64,000 nucleotides of DNA from VKMB-3413 sp041027365 (GTDB taxonomy: Bacteria; Pseudomonadota; Alphaproteobacteria; Rhizobiales; Rhizobiaceae): assembly GCF_041027365.1 (NCBI RefSeq), contig NZ_JBFTEH010000001.1:620001-684000 (forward strand), written 5' to 3'. The notes under the pieces are model-generated. The model made no database searches. It saw nothing but the letters and a program-made list of their open reading frames with translations, and was not told where the DNA came from. Each line of letters starts with the position of its first letter. Position 1 is the stretch's first letter. A program made the position numbers and the translations under genes. Of the stretch, positions 45,684 through 55,169 are shown in pieces.

Positions 45684-46660
45684 TGGCGGAGAAGAACGTC
45701 GAATACGCTCGTCTTCTCGGGCCGCTGGCCGGTCTGTTCGAGAGCCGCTTGGCACGCCTGACGACGCTCGCGGCGATCTTCGCACTGCTGATCGCGGCGC
45801 CCTATCTCTTCGGCAGCTACGCCACGGTCATCCTCACCAACGCATTCCTCTACGTCGTGCTGGCGCTGGGGCTGAACGTCGTCGTCGGGTATGCGGGCCT
45901 GCTCGATCTCGGCTACGCCGCCTTCTTCGCCATCGGCGCCTATACGGTCGGCATATTCACCGAGCAGTTCGGCTTCAATTTCTGGCTCACCCTGCCGATT
46001 GCCGTCTGTTTCGCGGCGATCGGCGGCATCATCATCGGCGGACCGACGCTGCGGCTTCGCTCGGACTATCTCGCCATCGTCACCTTGGGTTTCGGCGAGA
46101 TCGTTCGCCTCTCGGCGCGGAACCTCAATATCACCGGCCGGGCGAGCGGCCTGTCGGGCATCGAGCAGCCCTGGCTTTTCGGCTGGCACATCGCTCGGCC
46201 GATCGACTTCTACTATGTCTTCTGTGCGCTGGCGATCATCGCCACGATCGTTTCGGTGCGGCTCGCCAATTCCCGGCTGGGCCGCGCCTGGCTGTACGTG
46301 CGTCACGACGAGGATGTCGCCGAGGCGATGGGCATCGACCGCGTGCGCGTCAAGCTCGCCGCCTATGTCATCGGGGCGATCTTCGGATCGGTCGGCGGAG
46401 CGTTCTTCGCCGTCAATCTCGGCGCCATTTCGCCGGAGAGCTTTTCCTTCACGCAGTCGGTGCTGATCCTGATGGCCGTCATCCTCGGCGGCATGGGCAA
46501 GATCCCCGGCGTCATTCTCGGCGCCTTCATCGTCATCCTGGGGCCGGAGCTGTTGCGTGATCTGGGAACCCTCCGCCTGCTCGTCTTCGCCGTCGGGCTG
46601 TTGTTGATCATGTTGTTCAGGCCGAGCGGCATCTGGCCGAGCGGGAGTGCGCGGCGATGA
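45683..46660 (+). CDS. livM: Branched-chain-type ABC permease (LivM family)
   Basis: Second channel subunit, 325 aa. LivM signatures: YVVLALGLNVVVGYAGLLDLGYAAFFAIGAY region near residues 50-80, TLGFGEIVRL, and GMGKIPGVILGAFIV near the C-terminus, then FRPSGIWP. Long hydrophilic N-terminus is normal for LivM. Overlaps the ATPase start by 4 bp. Confidence 0.94.
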   Translation: MAEKNVEYARLLGPLAGLFESRLARLTTLAAIFALLIAAPYLFGSYATVILTNAFLYVVLALGLNVVVGYAGLLDLGYAAFFAIGAYTVGIFTEQFGFNFWLTLPIAVCFAAIGGIIIGGPTLRLRSDYLAIVTLGFGEIVRLSARNLNITGRASGLSGIEQPWLFGWHIARPIDFYYVFCALAIIATIVSVRLANSRLGRAWLYVRHDEDVAEAMGIDRVRVKLAAYVIGAIFGSVGGAFFAVNLGAISPESFSFTQSVLILMAVILGGMGKIPGVILGAFIVILGPELLRDLGTLRLLVFAVGLLLIMLFRPSGIWPSGSARR

Positions 46661-47440
46661 GCGACCGGCTTCTGGAATTGCGCGGTGTCGGTCTCGCCTT
46701 CGCCGGGAACACCGTGCTCGACGGCGTCGCATTCGGGGTCGAACGCAACGCCATCGCCAGTCTCATCGGGCCGAACGGCGCGGGGAAGACGTCTCTGTTC
46801 AACTGCATCACCGGGTTCTACAAGCCGCAACGCGGCTCCATCACGTTCGATGGGGCGGAAATGCTGAGCCTCAAGCCGCATCGCGTGACGGCCGCCGGGA
46901 TCTCGCGCACCTTCCAGAACCTGCGTCTGTTCGCCGAAATGACGGTTCTGGAAAACGTCATGTCGGGAATGCACTGCCGCACGAAGGCTGGCGCGCTGGC
47001 GGCGATCTTCCACACGCCACGCCATCGCGGCGAGGAGAAGGAAGTCGCCGACTTCTCGCAGGAGTGTCTGAGATTCGTCGACATCGATCCGAAGGACTGG
47101 GACCGCGAGGCGACGACGCTCTCCTATGGTCATCAGCGCCGTGTCGAGATCGCAAGGGCGCTCGCGACGCGGCCGAAACTGCTGTTGCTCGACGAGCCGG
47201 CCGCGGGGCTCAATGCCGGCGAGAAGCAGGATCTGATCGAACTGATCGGCAGAATTCGTGATCGGCGCGGTGTTTCGGTTCTGCTGATCGAACACGACAC
47301 CGGCCTGGTGATGAGTGTCTCGGAGCGCATCAGCGTCCTCGACCACGGCGTCATGATCGCGGAAGGAACGCCGAGCCAGATCCAGAAGGACCCGAAAGTC
47401 ATCGAGGCCTATCTGGGCCAGGAAGGCGCGGAGGACGATC

Positions 47441-47451
<11 letters not shown>
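46657..47451 (+). CDS. livG: Branched-chain-type ABC ATP-binding protein (LivG family)
   Basis: First ATPase of the importer, 264 aa. Walker A GPNGAGKTS at residues 38-46, signature LSYGHQRRVEIARAL, Walker B LLLLDEPAAGLN, switch IEHD. The C-terminal BCA_ABC extension (VIEAYLG) is present. ATGA overlap with livM; the next gene starts inside its 3' end. Confidence 0.95.
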
Positions 47452-48175
<724 letters not shown>

Positions 48176-48280
48176 CATTGCACGGCAAAGTGTGAGGGCG
48201 GGGAAGGGCGGGTGGAATGGAAGCGTCATCGGACGTCGGCGCAGCCGCGGACCGGTCCATCGGATCGAGGGAGATTTGAC

Positions 48281-49189
48281 ATGAGCAGCAACTGGAAAGG
48301 CGTCATCCCCGCGCTGATGACGGAAATGAAGCCGAACGGCGATCTCGATCTGGACGCCACCGGCCGCCATGTCGAGAAATGCATCGACGCCGGCTGCGAA
48401 GGCTTTGTCATGCTCGGTACGCTCGGCGAGAACTCCTCGCTCAGCGTCGACGAGAAGGCCGAAGTCGTGGCCGCCGCCGTCGAGGCGTCGAACGGCCGCG
48501 TTCCCGTACTTTCGGGCGTCGCCGAATACACCACCGATCTGGCGATCGAGAGCGGCAGACGCATGGTGAGGGCCGGTGCGGAAGGCCTGATGGTGCTTCC
48601 CTGCATGGTCTACGAGCAGGATTCCCGCGAGGCGGTGATCCATTTCCGCGCGCTCGCGCGTGCCGTCGACGCGCCGATGATGATCTACAACAATCGCGTC
48701 TCCTACAGGGTCGATCTGTCGCCGGCCGATTTTGCCGATCTTGCTGATGAGAAGAACATCGTCGCGGTCAAGGAATCGAGCCATGACAGCCGGCGCATCA
48801 CCGACATGATCAATCGGCTTGGCGACCGCTACGACATTTTCTGCGGCGTCGACGACCTGGTGTTGGAAAACATGCTCTTCGGTGCTGTCGGCTGGGTGTC
48901 CGGCATGGCGAACTGTTTCCCCGGCGAAGCGGTGGAGTTGTACCGGCTCGCCCGCGAGAAGAAGGTCGACGAGGCGCTGGCGCTCTATCGCTGGTTCATG
49001 CCGCTGCTCCACCTCGACACGGCCGTCAAGCTGGTCCAATACATCAAGCTCGCCAACCAGATGACGGGCCTTGGCAGCGAATACGTCCGCGCGCCGCGCA
49101 TGACGCTCGAAGGCGTCGAGCGCGAGCGGATCGAGGCGATCATCCGCAAGGCAATGGACGATCGCCCAGCGCTCGGGGGCGCCGCCTGA
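48281..49189 (+). CDS. DapA-family lyase, probable pyrroline-4-hydroxy-2-carboxylate deaminase
   Basis: Enzyme of 302 aa in the DHDPS/N-acetylneuraminate lyase superfamily. Schiff-base Lys164 (VAVKESS) and Tyr136 (IYNNR) are present and the carboxylate-binding loop reads GTLGENSS. In hydroxyproline degradation, HypD-type members deaminate and dehydrate delta1-pyrroline-4-hydroxy-2-carboxylate to 2-oxoglutarate semialdehyde. The next two genes (dehydrogenase, epimerase) make exactly that substrate, so this role is favoured. GAGG before the ATG. The final enzyme, 2-oxoglutarate semialdehyde dehydrogenase, is not in the window. Confidence 0.83.
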   Translation: MSSNWKGVIPALMTEMKPNGDLDLDATGRHVEKCIDAGCEGFVMLGTLGENSSLSVDEKAEVVAAAVEASNGRVPVLSGVAEYTTDLAIESGRRMVRAGAEGLMVLPCMVYEQDSREAVIHFRALARAVDAPMMIYNNRVSYRVDLSPADFADLADEKNIVAVKESSHDSRRITDMINRLGDRYDIFCGVDDLVLENMLFGAVGWVSGMANCFPGEAVELYRLAREKKVDEALALYRWFMPLLHLDTAVKLVQYIKLANQMTGLGSEYVRAPRMTLEGVERERIEAIIRKAMDDRPALGGAA

Positions 49190-49216
49190 AAGCATGCGAT
49201 GAGGGGGCGGGACGCG

Positions 49217-50491
49217 ATGGTTGAGGCGGCTGCGGCCAGGCCGGACGCCGGGGCGGCGCATGACGTGTTGGTCGTGGGGGCCGGCATTGTCGGCCTTGCC
49301 TGCGCTCTGAAACTGCAACAAGCCGGACGGTCGGTGACGCTCGTCGACCGCCGCGGCATCGCGCGCGAGACCAGTTCGGGCAATGCGGCCGGTCTGGCTT
49401 TCTCCGACATCATCCCGATGGCGAGCCGCGGCATGATGCGCAAGGTGCCGGGGTGGCTTGCCGACCCTCTCGGTCCGCTCGCCATCCCGCCGGCCTATTT
49501 CCCTCGCATCCTGCCGTGGCTCGTCCGCTACTGGCGGGCGGGCTGGCCCGACAGGATCGAGGCGAGCATCGCGGCACAGGCGGCGATGATGCGGCTGTCG
49601 CAGGCCGAGATGAACCGCATGGTAGACGCCTGCGGCATCGCGCACATGGTCCACAGCAAGGGGTCGCTCGAACTCTACGAGAGCGAGGCGGAGTTCGCGG
49701 CCTCGCTTCCAGGCTGGCAGCGGCGCACGGACCACGACATCGCCTTCGAGCATGTGCGCGGCGAGCGACTGGCCGACTTGCAGCCCGGCCTCTCGCCCCG
49801 ATTTGTGGCCGGCACCTTCGTTCCATCGTGGCAGTCGGTGTCCGACCCCTTCGAGTTCGCCGTCGCGATCGGTTCGCATGCGCTTGGCGCCGGTGCGACG
49901 CTGATCGAGGCCTCTGTCATCGATATCGCTTCCGCAGGAGAGGGTGTCAGCATCAGGCTCGACGACGGGCGCGTGCTGGCCTGCCGGCAGGCCGTGCTCG
50001 CCGCCGGAGCGTGGTCGAAGCAACTTGCCCGGAAGCTTGGCGATGCCATTCCGTTGGAGACCGAGCGGGGCTACAACACAACTCTGCCGCCGGGCGCCTT
50101 CGATGTCCGCCAGCAACTGATCTTCGGCGGGCACGGCTTCGTTGTCTCAGCGCTTTCGACCGGTATTCGCGTCGGCGGCGCGGTGGAACTCGGCGGCCTC
50201 GACCTCGCGCCGAATTTCCGCCGGGCCGACGCGATGCTGACGAAGGCCGCACAGTTCCTGCCAGGCCTCAAGACGCAAGGCGGGCGGCAGTGGATGGGTT
50301 TCCGCCCGTCGCTGCCCGATAGCCTCGCCGTCATCGGCCGCTCGCGTGCCACGCCGAACGTGGTCTATGCCTTCGGCCACGGGCATCTCGGCCTGACGCA
50401 ATCGGCGGGGACCGGCAAGCTCGTCAGCGACCTGGTCTGTGGAGAAGAACCACAACTCGATCTGGCACCGTTCAGCCCGCAAAGGTTCTAA
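49217..50491 (+). CDS. D-amino-acid dehydrogenase (DadA/HypO-like), probable D-hydroxyproline dehydrogenase
   Basis: FAD-dependent DAO-family enzyme of 424 aa, predicted to oxidise cis-4-hydroxy-D-proline to pyrroline-4-hydroxy-2-carboxylate. Dinucleotide loop VLVVGAGIVGLACALKLQ near residue 18, SSGNAAGLA, and the C-terminal FAD segment WMGFRPSLPDSLAVIG with GHGHLGLTQSAGTGK. It resembles single-chain DadA rather than the three-subunit D-hydroxyproline dehydrogenase. ATG 49217 is preferred (GAGGGG upstream) over ATG 49199. It lies between the deaminase and the epimerase genes. Confidence 0.88.
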   Translation: MVEAAAARPDAGAAHDVLVVGAGIVGLACALKLQQAGRSVTLVDRRGIARETSSGNAAGLAFSDIIPMASRGMMRKVPGWLADPLGPLAIPPAYFPRILPWLVRYWRAGWPDRIEASIAAQAAMMRLSQAEMNRMVDACGIAHMVHSKGSLELYESEAEFAASLPGWQRRTDHDIAFEHVRGERLADLQPGLSPRFVAGTFVPSWQSVSDPFEFAVAIGSHALGAGATLIEASVIDIASAGEGVSIRLDDGRVLACRQAVLAAGAWSKQLARKLGDAIPLETERGYNTTLPPGAFDVRQQLIFGGHGFVVSALSTGIRVGGAVELGGLDLAPNFRRADAMLTKAAQFLPGLKTQGGRQWMGFRPSLPDSLAVIGRSRATPNVVYAFGHGHLGLTQSAGTGKLVSDLVCGEEPQLDLAPFSPQRF

Positions 50492-50494
50492 CAA

Positions 50495-51496
50495 ATGGCA
50501 CGCTTCACCTTTTCCTGCCTGGACGGCCACACCTGCGGCAATCCGGTGCGTCTCGTCTCCGGCGGCGGGCCGCTGCTCCAGGGCAACACCATGCTCGAGC
50601 GCCGTGCCCACTTCCTCGCCGAGTTCGACTGGATCCGCAAAGGCCTGATGTTCGAGCCACGCGGCCACGACATGATGTCCGGATCGATCCTCTATCCGCC
50701 GACGCGCGAGGATTGCGACATCGGCATCCTCTTCATCGAAACGTCAGGGTGCCTCTATATGTGCGGCCACGGCACCATCGGCACGGTGACGATGGCGATC
50801 GAGAACGGCCTGGTGCGGCCGAAGACGCCGGGCGTCCTGAAGCTCGACACACCGGCCGGCGTCGTCACCGCGACCTATCGGCAGGAGGGTGAGCATGTCG
50901 AGGAGGTGCGCATTACGAATGTGCCCTCGTTCCTCTATGGCCGCGGCTATGAGGCCACGGTCCCCGGCCTCGGCAGGGTTGCGGTCGACGTCGCCTATGG
51001 CGGCAATTTCTACGCCATCGTGGAGCCGCAGGAAAACTACACCGACATGGCCGACATCACCGCCGGCGACATCATCCGCTGGAGTCCGCAATTGCGTGCG
51101 GCACTCAACGAGGCGTACACCTTCGTCCATCCCGAAACCCCCGATATCAACCGGCTGACCCATATCCTGTGGACCGGCAGGCCGACGGTCGAGGGAGCGA
51201 CGGCGCGGAACGCCGTCTTCTACGGCGACAAGGCGATCGACCGCTCGCCCTGCGGCACCGGGACCTCGGCACGCATGGCGCATTGGGCGGCAAACGGCCG
51301 GCTCGACGTCGGCGACGAGTTCATCCACGAAAGCATCATCGGCTCCCTGTTCAGGGGCCGTGTCGAAGCGGCGACAAAGGTGGGCGACCGTGATGCCATC
51401 GTTCCGTCGATCGGCGGATGGGCCCGGCAGACCGGCATCAACACCATCTTCATCGACGACCGCGACCCGTTTGCCCACGGCTTCTCAGTCCTCTGA
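50495..51496 (+). CDS. 4-hydroxyproline 2-epimerase (proline racemase superfamily)
   Basis: Cofactor-free epimerase (EC 5.1.1.8), 333 aa, that converts trans-4-hydroxy-L-proline to cis-4-hydroxy-D-proline by two-base catalysis. Both catalytic Cys are present: Cys90 in LYMCGHGTIG and Cys253 in DRSPCGTGTSAR, the pair found in 4-hydroxyproline epimerases and proline racemases. Starts three bases after the dehydrogenase stop. Its product is the substrate of the DAO-type enzyme upstream, so gene order mirrors the pathway. Confidence 0.92.
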   Translation: MARFTFSCLDGHTCGNPVRLVSGGGPLLQGNTMLERRAHFLAEFDWIRKGLMFEPRGHDMMSGSILYPPTREDCDIGILFIETSGCLYMCGHGTIGTVTMAIENGLVRPKTPGVLKLDTPAGVVTATYRQEGEHVEEVRITNVPSFLYGRGYEATVPGLGRVAVDVAYGGNFYAIVEPQENYTDMADITAGDIIRWSPQLRAALNEAYTFVHPETPDINRLTHILWTGRPTVEGATARNAVFYGDKAIDRSPCGTGTSARMAHWAANGRLDVGDEFIHESIIGSLFRGRVEAATKVGDRDAIVPSIGGWARQTGINTIFIDDRDPFAHGFSVL

Positions 51497-51516
51497 CAGC
51501 CAGGAGCTGCGCTGAC

Positions 51517-52620
51517 ATGAAAATCACCGGCATCAAGGCATGGCAGATCGATCTGCCGCTGAAGGAGGGCCGCTATAGCTGGTCCAACGGCAATTTCGTC
51601 GAGATCTTCGACACGACCGTCGTCGCGGTGGAGACCGATGAGGGCGTCACCGGCTATGCGGAATGCTGCCCGCTCGGTTCGGCCTACTTGCCCGCCTATG
51701 CGAGGGGCGTGCGCAGCGGCATCCGGGAGATCGCACCGGCTCTGATCGGTCTCGATCCGACCAATCTCGGCGCAATCAACCGGGCGATGGACTCGGCGCT
51801 TCGTGGCCACGCTTACGTCAAGGCGCCGCTCGACATCGCCTGCTGGGACATCCTCGGCAAGGCGGCGGGCCAGCCGCTGTATACCCTTCTCGGCGGCGCT
51901 GCGCAGGAGCAGATCGCGCTCTATCGCGCCATCTCGCAGGAAGCGCCGGAGGTCATGGCGAGGAAGATCGCCGGCTATCGCGCCGAAGGCTACACCAAGT
52001 TCCAGCTCAAGGTGGGCGGCGATGCCGACGAGGACATCGCCCGCATCCGCGCCTGCCGAAACATCCTGGAGCCGAGCGACGTCCTCGTCGCCGACGCAAA
52101 CACCGGCTGGACGCGCGCGGAGGCTGCTCGCGTCGTCGCTGCCGTCGCCGATCTCGACGTCTACATCGAGCAGCCTTGTCCGACCTACGAGGAAAGCCTG
52201 TCGGTGCGCCGGCGAACGGCGCGCCCCTTCGTGCTCGACGAAGTGATCGAGGGGCCGCAGATGCTCGCCCGCGCGCTCGCCGACGACGCCATGGACGTCA
52301 TCAATCTGAAGATATCTAAGGTCGGTGGTCTCACCAAGGCTCGGTTGATGCGCGACATGTGCGTCGCCAGCGGCACGCTGATGACGATCGAGGACACCTG
52401 GGGCGGGGATATCGTGACGGCCGCGATCGCCCATCTGGCGCTGTCGACGCCCGCGGAGTTCTGCTTTTCGGCGACCGACTTCAACAGCTACGGAACCCGC
52501 GATATCGCCGACGGCGCGCCGAAGCGCGTCGACGGCTTCATGACCGCCTGCGACCGGCCGGGCCTCGGCGTCACGCCGATGATCGACGGGTTCGGCGACC
52601 CGGATATCTGCTTTTCCTGA
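51517..52620 (+). CDS. cis-3-hydroxy-L-proline dehydratase (enolase superfamily)
   Basis: Mandelate racemase/muconate lactonising-type enzyme of 367 aa. It opens KITGIKAWQIDLPLKEGRYS and contains the acid/base Lys165 in KFQLKVGGD and Lys265 in NLKISKVGG, with metal ligands in VADANTGW (Asp193), YIEQPCP (Glu218) and VLDEVIEGP. From memory it is very similar along its whole length to the enolase-superfamily cis-3-hydroxy-L-proline dehydratase described from Labrenzia, which yields delta1-pyrroline-2-carboxylate. The neighbouring epimerase and transporter genes agree. A pyrroline-2-carboxylate reductase that would finish this branch is not in the window. Confidence 0.85.
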   Translation: MKITGIKAWQIDLPLKEGRYSWSNGNFVEIFDTTVVAVETDEGVTGYAECCPLGSAYLPAYARGVRSGIREIAPALIGLDPTNLGAINRAMDSALRGHAYVKAPLDIACWDILGKAAGQPLYTLLGGAAQEQIALYRAISQEAPEVMARKIAGYRAEGYTKFQLKVGGDADEDIARIRACRNILEPSDVLVADANTGWTRAEAARVVAAVADLDVYIEQPCPTYEESLSVRRRTARPFVLDEVIEGPQMLARALADDAMDVINLKISKVGGLTKARLMRDMCVASGTLMTIEDTWGGDIVTAAIAHLALSTPAEFCFSATDFNSYGTRDIADGAPKRVDGFMTACDRPGLGVTPMIDGFGDPDICFS

Positions 52621-52626
52621 GGCCGC

Positions 52627-53661
52627 ATGCGCAGCACGAAGACCATCCACATCGTCGGCTGTCATGCCGAGGGAGAAGTCGGCGACGTCATCGTCGGCGG
52701 CGTCGCCCCACCGCCCGGCGACACGCTGTGGCAGCAGTCCCGCTTCGTCGCCAAGGACGGAAACCTTCGCCGATTTGTCCTCAACGAGCCGCGCGGCGGC
52801 GTCTTCCGGCATGTCAATCTGCTGGTGCCGCCGAAGGACCCGCGCGCCGATATGGGCTTCATCATCATGGAGCCGGAAGACACGCCGCCGATGTCGGGCT
52901 CGAATTCGATCTGCGTGGCGACGGTTCTGCTCGACACGGGCATCGTGCCGATGACGGAGCCGGAAACGAAGCTCTCGCTCGAAGCGCCCGGCGGCCTCGT
53001 CGAGGTGACGGCCGCTTGCTGCAACGGCAAGGCCGAACGGATCACCGTGCGCAACGTCGCGAGCTTCGCCGCAGCTCTCGACGCGACGATCGAGGTCGAG
53101 GGCCTCGGCACGCTGACGGTCGATACCGCCTATGGCGGCGACAGCTTCGTCATTGCCGATGCGGCAGCCCTCGGCTTCGCCATCACCCCCGACGAGGCGC
53201 GCGAAATCGCGGAGGCCGGCGTCAAGATCACGCGCGCGGCCAACGAACAGCTCGGCTTCTCGCATCCGACGAATGCGGATTGGAACCATATATCCTTCTG
53301 CCAGATCGCCGCGCCGCTCACGCGCGAGGAGGGCGGCTGGACCGGCGCCAACGCCGTCGTCATCCAGCCCGGCAAGATCGATCGGTCCCCGACCGGAACC
53401 GGCTGTTCCGCGCGGATGGCCGTGCTTCACGCCAAGGGCGAGATGGCTCTCGGCGAGCGCTATCGCGCCCGCTCGATCATCGGCTCGCAGTTTGACTGCC
53501 GAATCGCCGCCGAGACCACGCTTGCCGGCAAACCGGCGATCACGCCGGAAGTCACCGGCCGTGCCTGGATCACCGGCACACGCATCGACATGCTCGACCC
53601 CGACGATCCGTGGCCGGAAGGCTATCGGCTGACGGATACCTGGCCGCAGAAGATCCGATGA
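52627..53661 (+). CDS. Proline racemase-superfamily protein with Ser/Thr catalytic pair, activity unknown
   Basis: Protein of 344 aa clearly homologous to the epimerase two genes upstream (shared EGEVGDVIVGG, NLLVPPKDPRADMGF, IDRSPTGTG motifs and length). But at the two catalytic positions it has Ser90 (PPMSGSNSICV) and Thr256 (DRSPTGTGCSAR). Cys/Cys members are epimerases and Cys/Thr members are trans-3-hydroxy-L-proline dehydratases; a Ser/Thr pair fits neither. I recall such paralogues from related bacteria lacking all tested hydroxyproline activities. Starts 7 bp after the dehydratase stop and ends the operon. A Cys at 260 and the Cys-Cys at 131-132 are not at catalytic positions. Confidence 0.8.
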   Translation: MRSTKTIHIVGCHAEGEVGDVIVGGVAPPPGDTLWQQSRFVAKDGNLRRFVLNEPRGGVFRHVNLLVPPKDPRADMGFIIMEPEDTPPMSGSNSICVATVLLDTGIVPMTEPETKLSLEAPGGLVEVTAACCNGKAERITVRNVASFAAALDATIEVEGLGTLTVDTAYGGDSFVIADAAALGFAITPDEAREIAEAGVKITRAANEQLGFSHPTNADWNHISFCQIAAPLTREEGGWTGANAVVIQPGKIDRSPTGTGCSARMAVLHAKGEMALGERYRARSIIGSQFDCRIAAETTLAGKPAITPEVTGRAWITGTRIDMLDPDDPWPEGYRLTDTWPQKIR

Positions 53662-53920
53662 ACCCGAAGTCCTGATCGTGCCCGCACCGGCGGGCCGTGC
53701 CTGTGCTGGCGGCCTCCGAGACGTCCCCGACCACCTCGGCCTGCGCTTCCTTCAAGTCATCGACGAGGTCTGCAACAAGCGAAGCTATACACCCGGTTCC
53801 CGGTCGTTTCCGCTTCTTCCAGTTTGGGGACCGACCCGCCGGTCGGCCGCGACCAGCGCTCGCTGATAGGTGCCGGCGAACGCTTCGCGTCCTTGTCCAT
53901 CAACGCTGGATCTGATACTG

Positions 53921-53937
53921 ATATATGACGAATATAT
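53921..53937. promoter_or_regulatory. AT-rich inverted repeat ahead of second dapA gene (candidate GntR site 2)
   Basis: ATATAT, GACGA, ATATAT: 6-bp arms around a 5-bp spacer, ending 22 bp before the GTG start. It overlaps GATATATG (53920-53927), one base off the GATATATC palindrome seen ahead of the importer operon and of gntR. Confidence 0.45.
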
Positions 53938-53959
53938 TTGGATCATGGAAGGGACGAGG

Positions 53960-54910
53960 GTGACGAACATCTTCTCGGGCTGCGTACCGGCACTGATGAC
54001 GCCTTGCGGCTCGGATCGCCGGCCGGACTTTGATGCTCTGGTCCAGAAGGGACGAGAACTGGTCGGTGCCGGCATGCGCGCCGTCGTCTATTGCGGTTCG
54101 ATGGGAGACTGGCCGCTCCTGACCGATCAGGAGCGTATGGAAGGCGTCGCGCGTCTCGTCGGCGCCGGCGTTCCCGTGATCGTGGGTACGGGAGCCATCA
54201 ACACCGCCCGGGCGGCAGAGCACGCGGCGCATGCCCAGGAGGTCGGCGCGGATGGTCTGATGGTCATTCCCCGCGTTCTCTCACGCGGCACATCACCGTC
54301 CGCCCAGCGGGCGCATTTCAAGGCGATCTTGTCGGCCGCGCCGAACATCCCGGCTGTCATCTACAACAGCCCGTACTACGGCTTTGCCACGCGGGCGGAT
54401 TTGTTCTTCGCGTTGCGCGCGGAGCATCGAAATCTCGTCGGCTTCAAGGAGTTCGGGGGCCCGGACGACCTTCGCTACGCGGCAGAGAACATCACCAGCG
54501 GCGATGAGGTCACGCTGATGGTCGGCGTGGACACGGCAGTCTACCACGGCTTCGTCAACTGCGGTGCGGCCGGCGCGATCACCGGCATCGGCAACGTCTT
54601 GCCGCAGGAGGTGCTGCACTTGGTCCGCCTGTCGCAGGCCGCGGCCGCCGGAGACGCGGAGGCGCGGCGCCGCGCACGCGAACTCGACGAGGCCCTGTCT
54701 GTTCTCTCCTCCTTCGACGAGGGGCCGGATCTTGTCCTCTACTACAAATACCTGATGACGCTGACCGGCGACGACGCATATCGGTTTCACTTCAACGAAA
54801 CCGACGCGCTGACGGAGACGCAGCGCAGCTATGCGGAAAGCCAGTTCCGAATCTTCCGCGAATGGTACGCCGGCTGGAGCGAGGAGAGCTCGAACACGCG
54901 TGCAGCCTGA
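53960..54910 (+). CDS. DapA-family lyase, second paralogue
   Basis: Schiff-base lyase/deaminase family protein of 316 aa. Lys163 (VGFKEFGG) and Tyr135 (VIYNSPYY) are present; the carboxylate loop reads YCGSMGDWPLL, unlike the GTLGENSS of the first paralogue, so the substrate differs. Start: GTG 53960 follows GAAGGG at a good distance and gives TNIFSGCVPALMTPC; ATG 53945 is the alternative. It has its own promoter region with AT-rich dyads, 298 bp downstream of the racemase-like gene, and precedes gntR. Function not assigned; a role in the same catabolic locus is likely. Confidence 0.82.
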   Translation: MTNIFSGCVPALMTPCGSDRRPDFDALVQKGRELVGAGMRAVVYCGSMGDWPLLTDQERMEGVARLVGAGVPVIVGTGAINTARAAEHAAHAQEVGADGLMVIPRVLSRGTSPSAQRAHFKAILSAAPNIPAVIYNSPYYGFATRADLFFALRAEHRNLVGFKEFGGPDDLRYAAENITSGDEVTLMVGVDTAVYHGFVNCGAAGAITGIGNVLPQEVLHLVRLSQAAAAGDAEARRRARELDEALSVLSSFDEGPDLVLYYKYLMTLTGDDAYRFHFNETDALTETQRSYAESQFRIFREWYAGWSEESSNTRAA

Positions 54911-55060
54911 CGAAGCGGGCGCCGCGCGGCACATCCTCCTCCGCCGATCGTCGCGCCTACTTCCCCTGTGTGGCCTGCTATATTCCGCCCGACTGGCGCG
55001 CGCTTGCTCCGTCTGAGTTTGCTCCGTCGTTGACAGCAGATGCTGCAGATGTCGCGTGAA

Positions 55061-55068
55061 GATATATC
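55061..55068. promoter_or_regulatory. GATATATC palindrome ahead of gntR (candidate site 3)
   Basis: Exact 8-bp palindrome, 102 bp before the preferred gntR start. Read on the minus strand it continues as CTGATATATCTT, sharing TGATATATCTT with the copy ahead of the importer operon. Suggests autoregulation by the GntR protein encoded next. Confidence 0.5.
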
Positions 55069-55169
55069 AGGCTTCACAATCCTTTCCGGTCAGCCTACAG
55101 CTTGCGCGATACGTCATCCCACACGCCACTTGCGCGTTGTCGGGGGTGACCGGGAGGAATCGTCGCGTC

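Noticed and set aside
53680..53695. GCCCGC-ACCG-GCGGGC hairpin after the Ser/Thr racemase-like gene
   Set aside because: Short stem and no T run; too common in GC-rich DNA to call a terminator.
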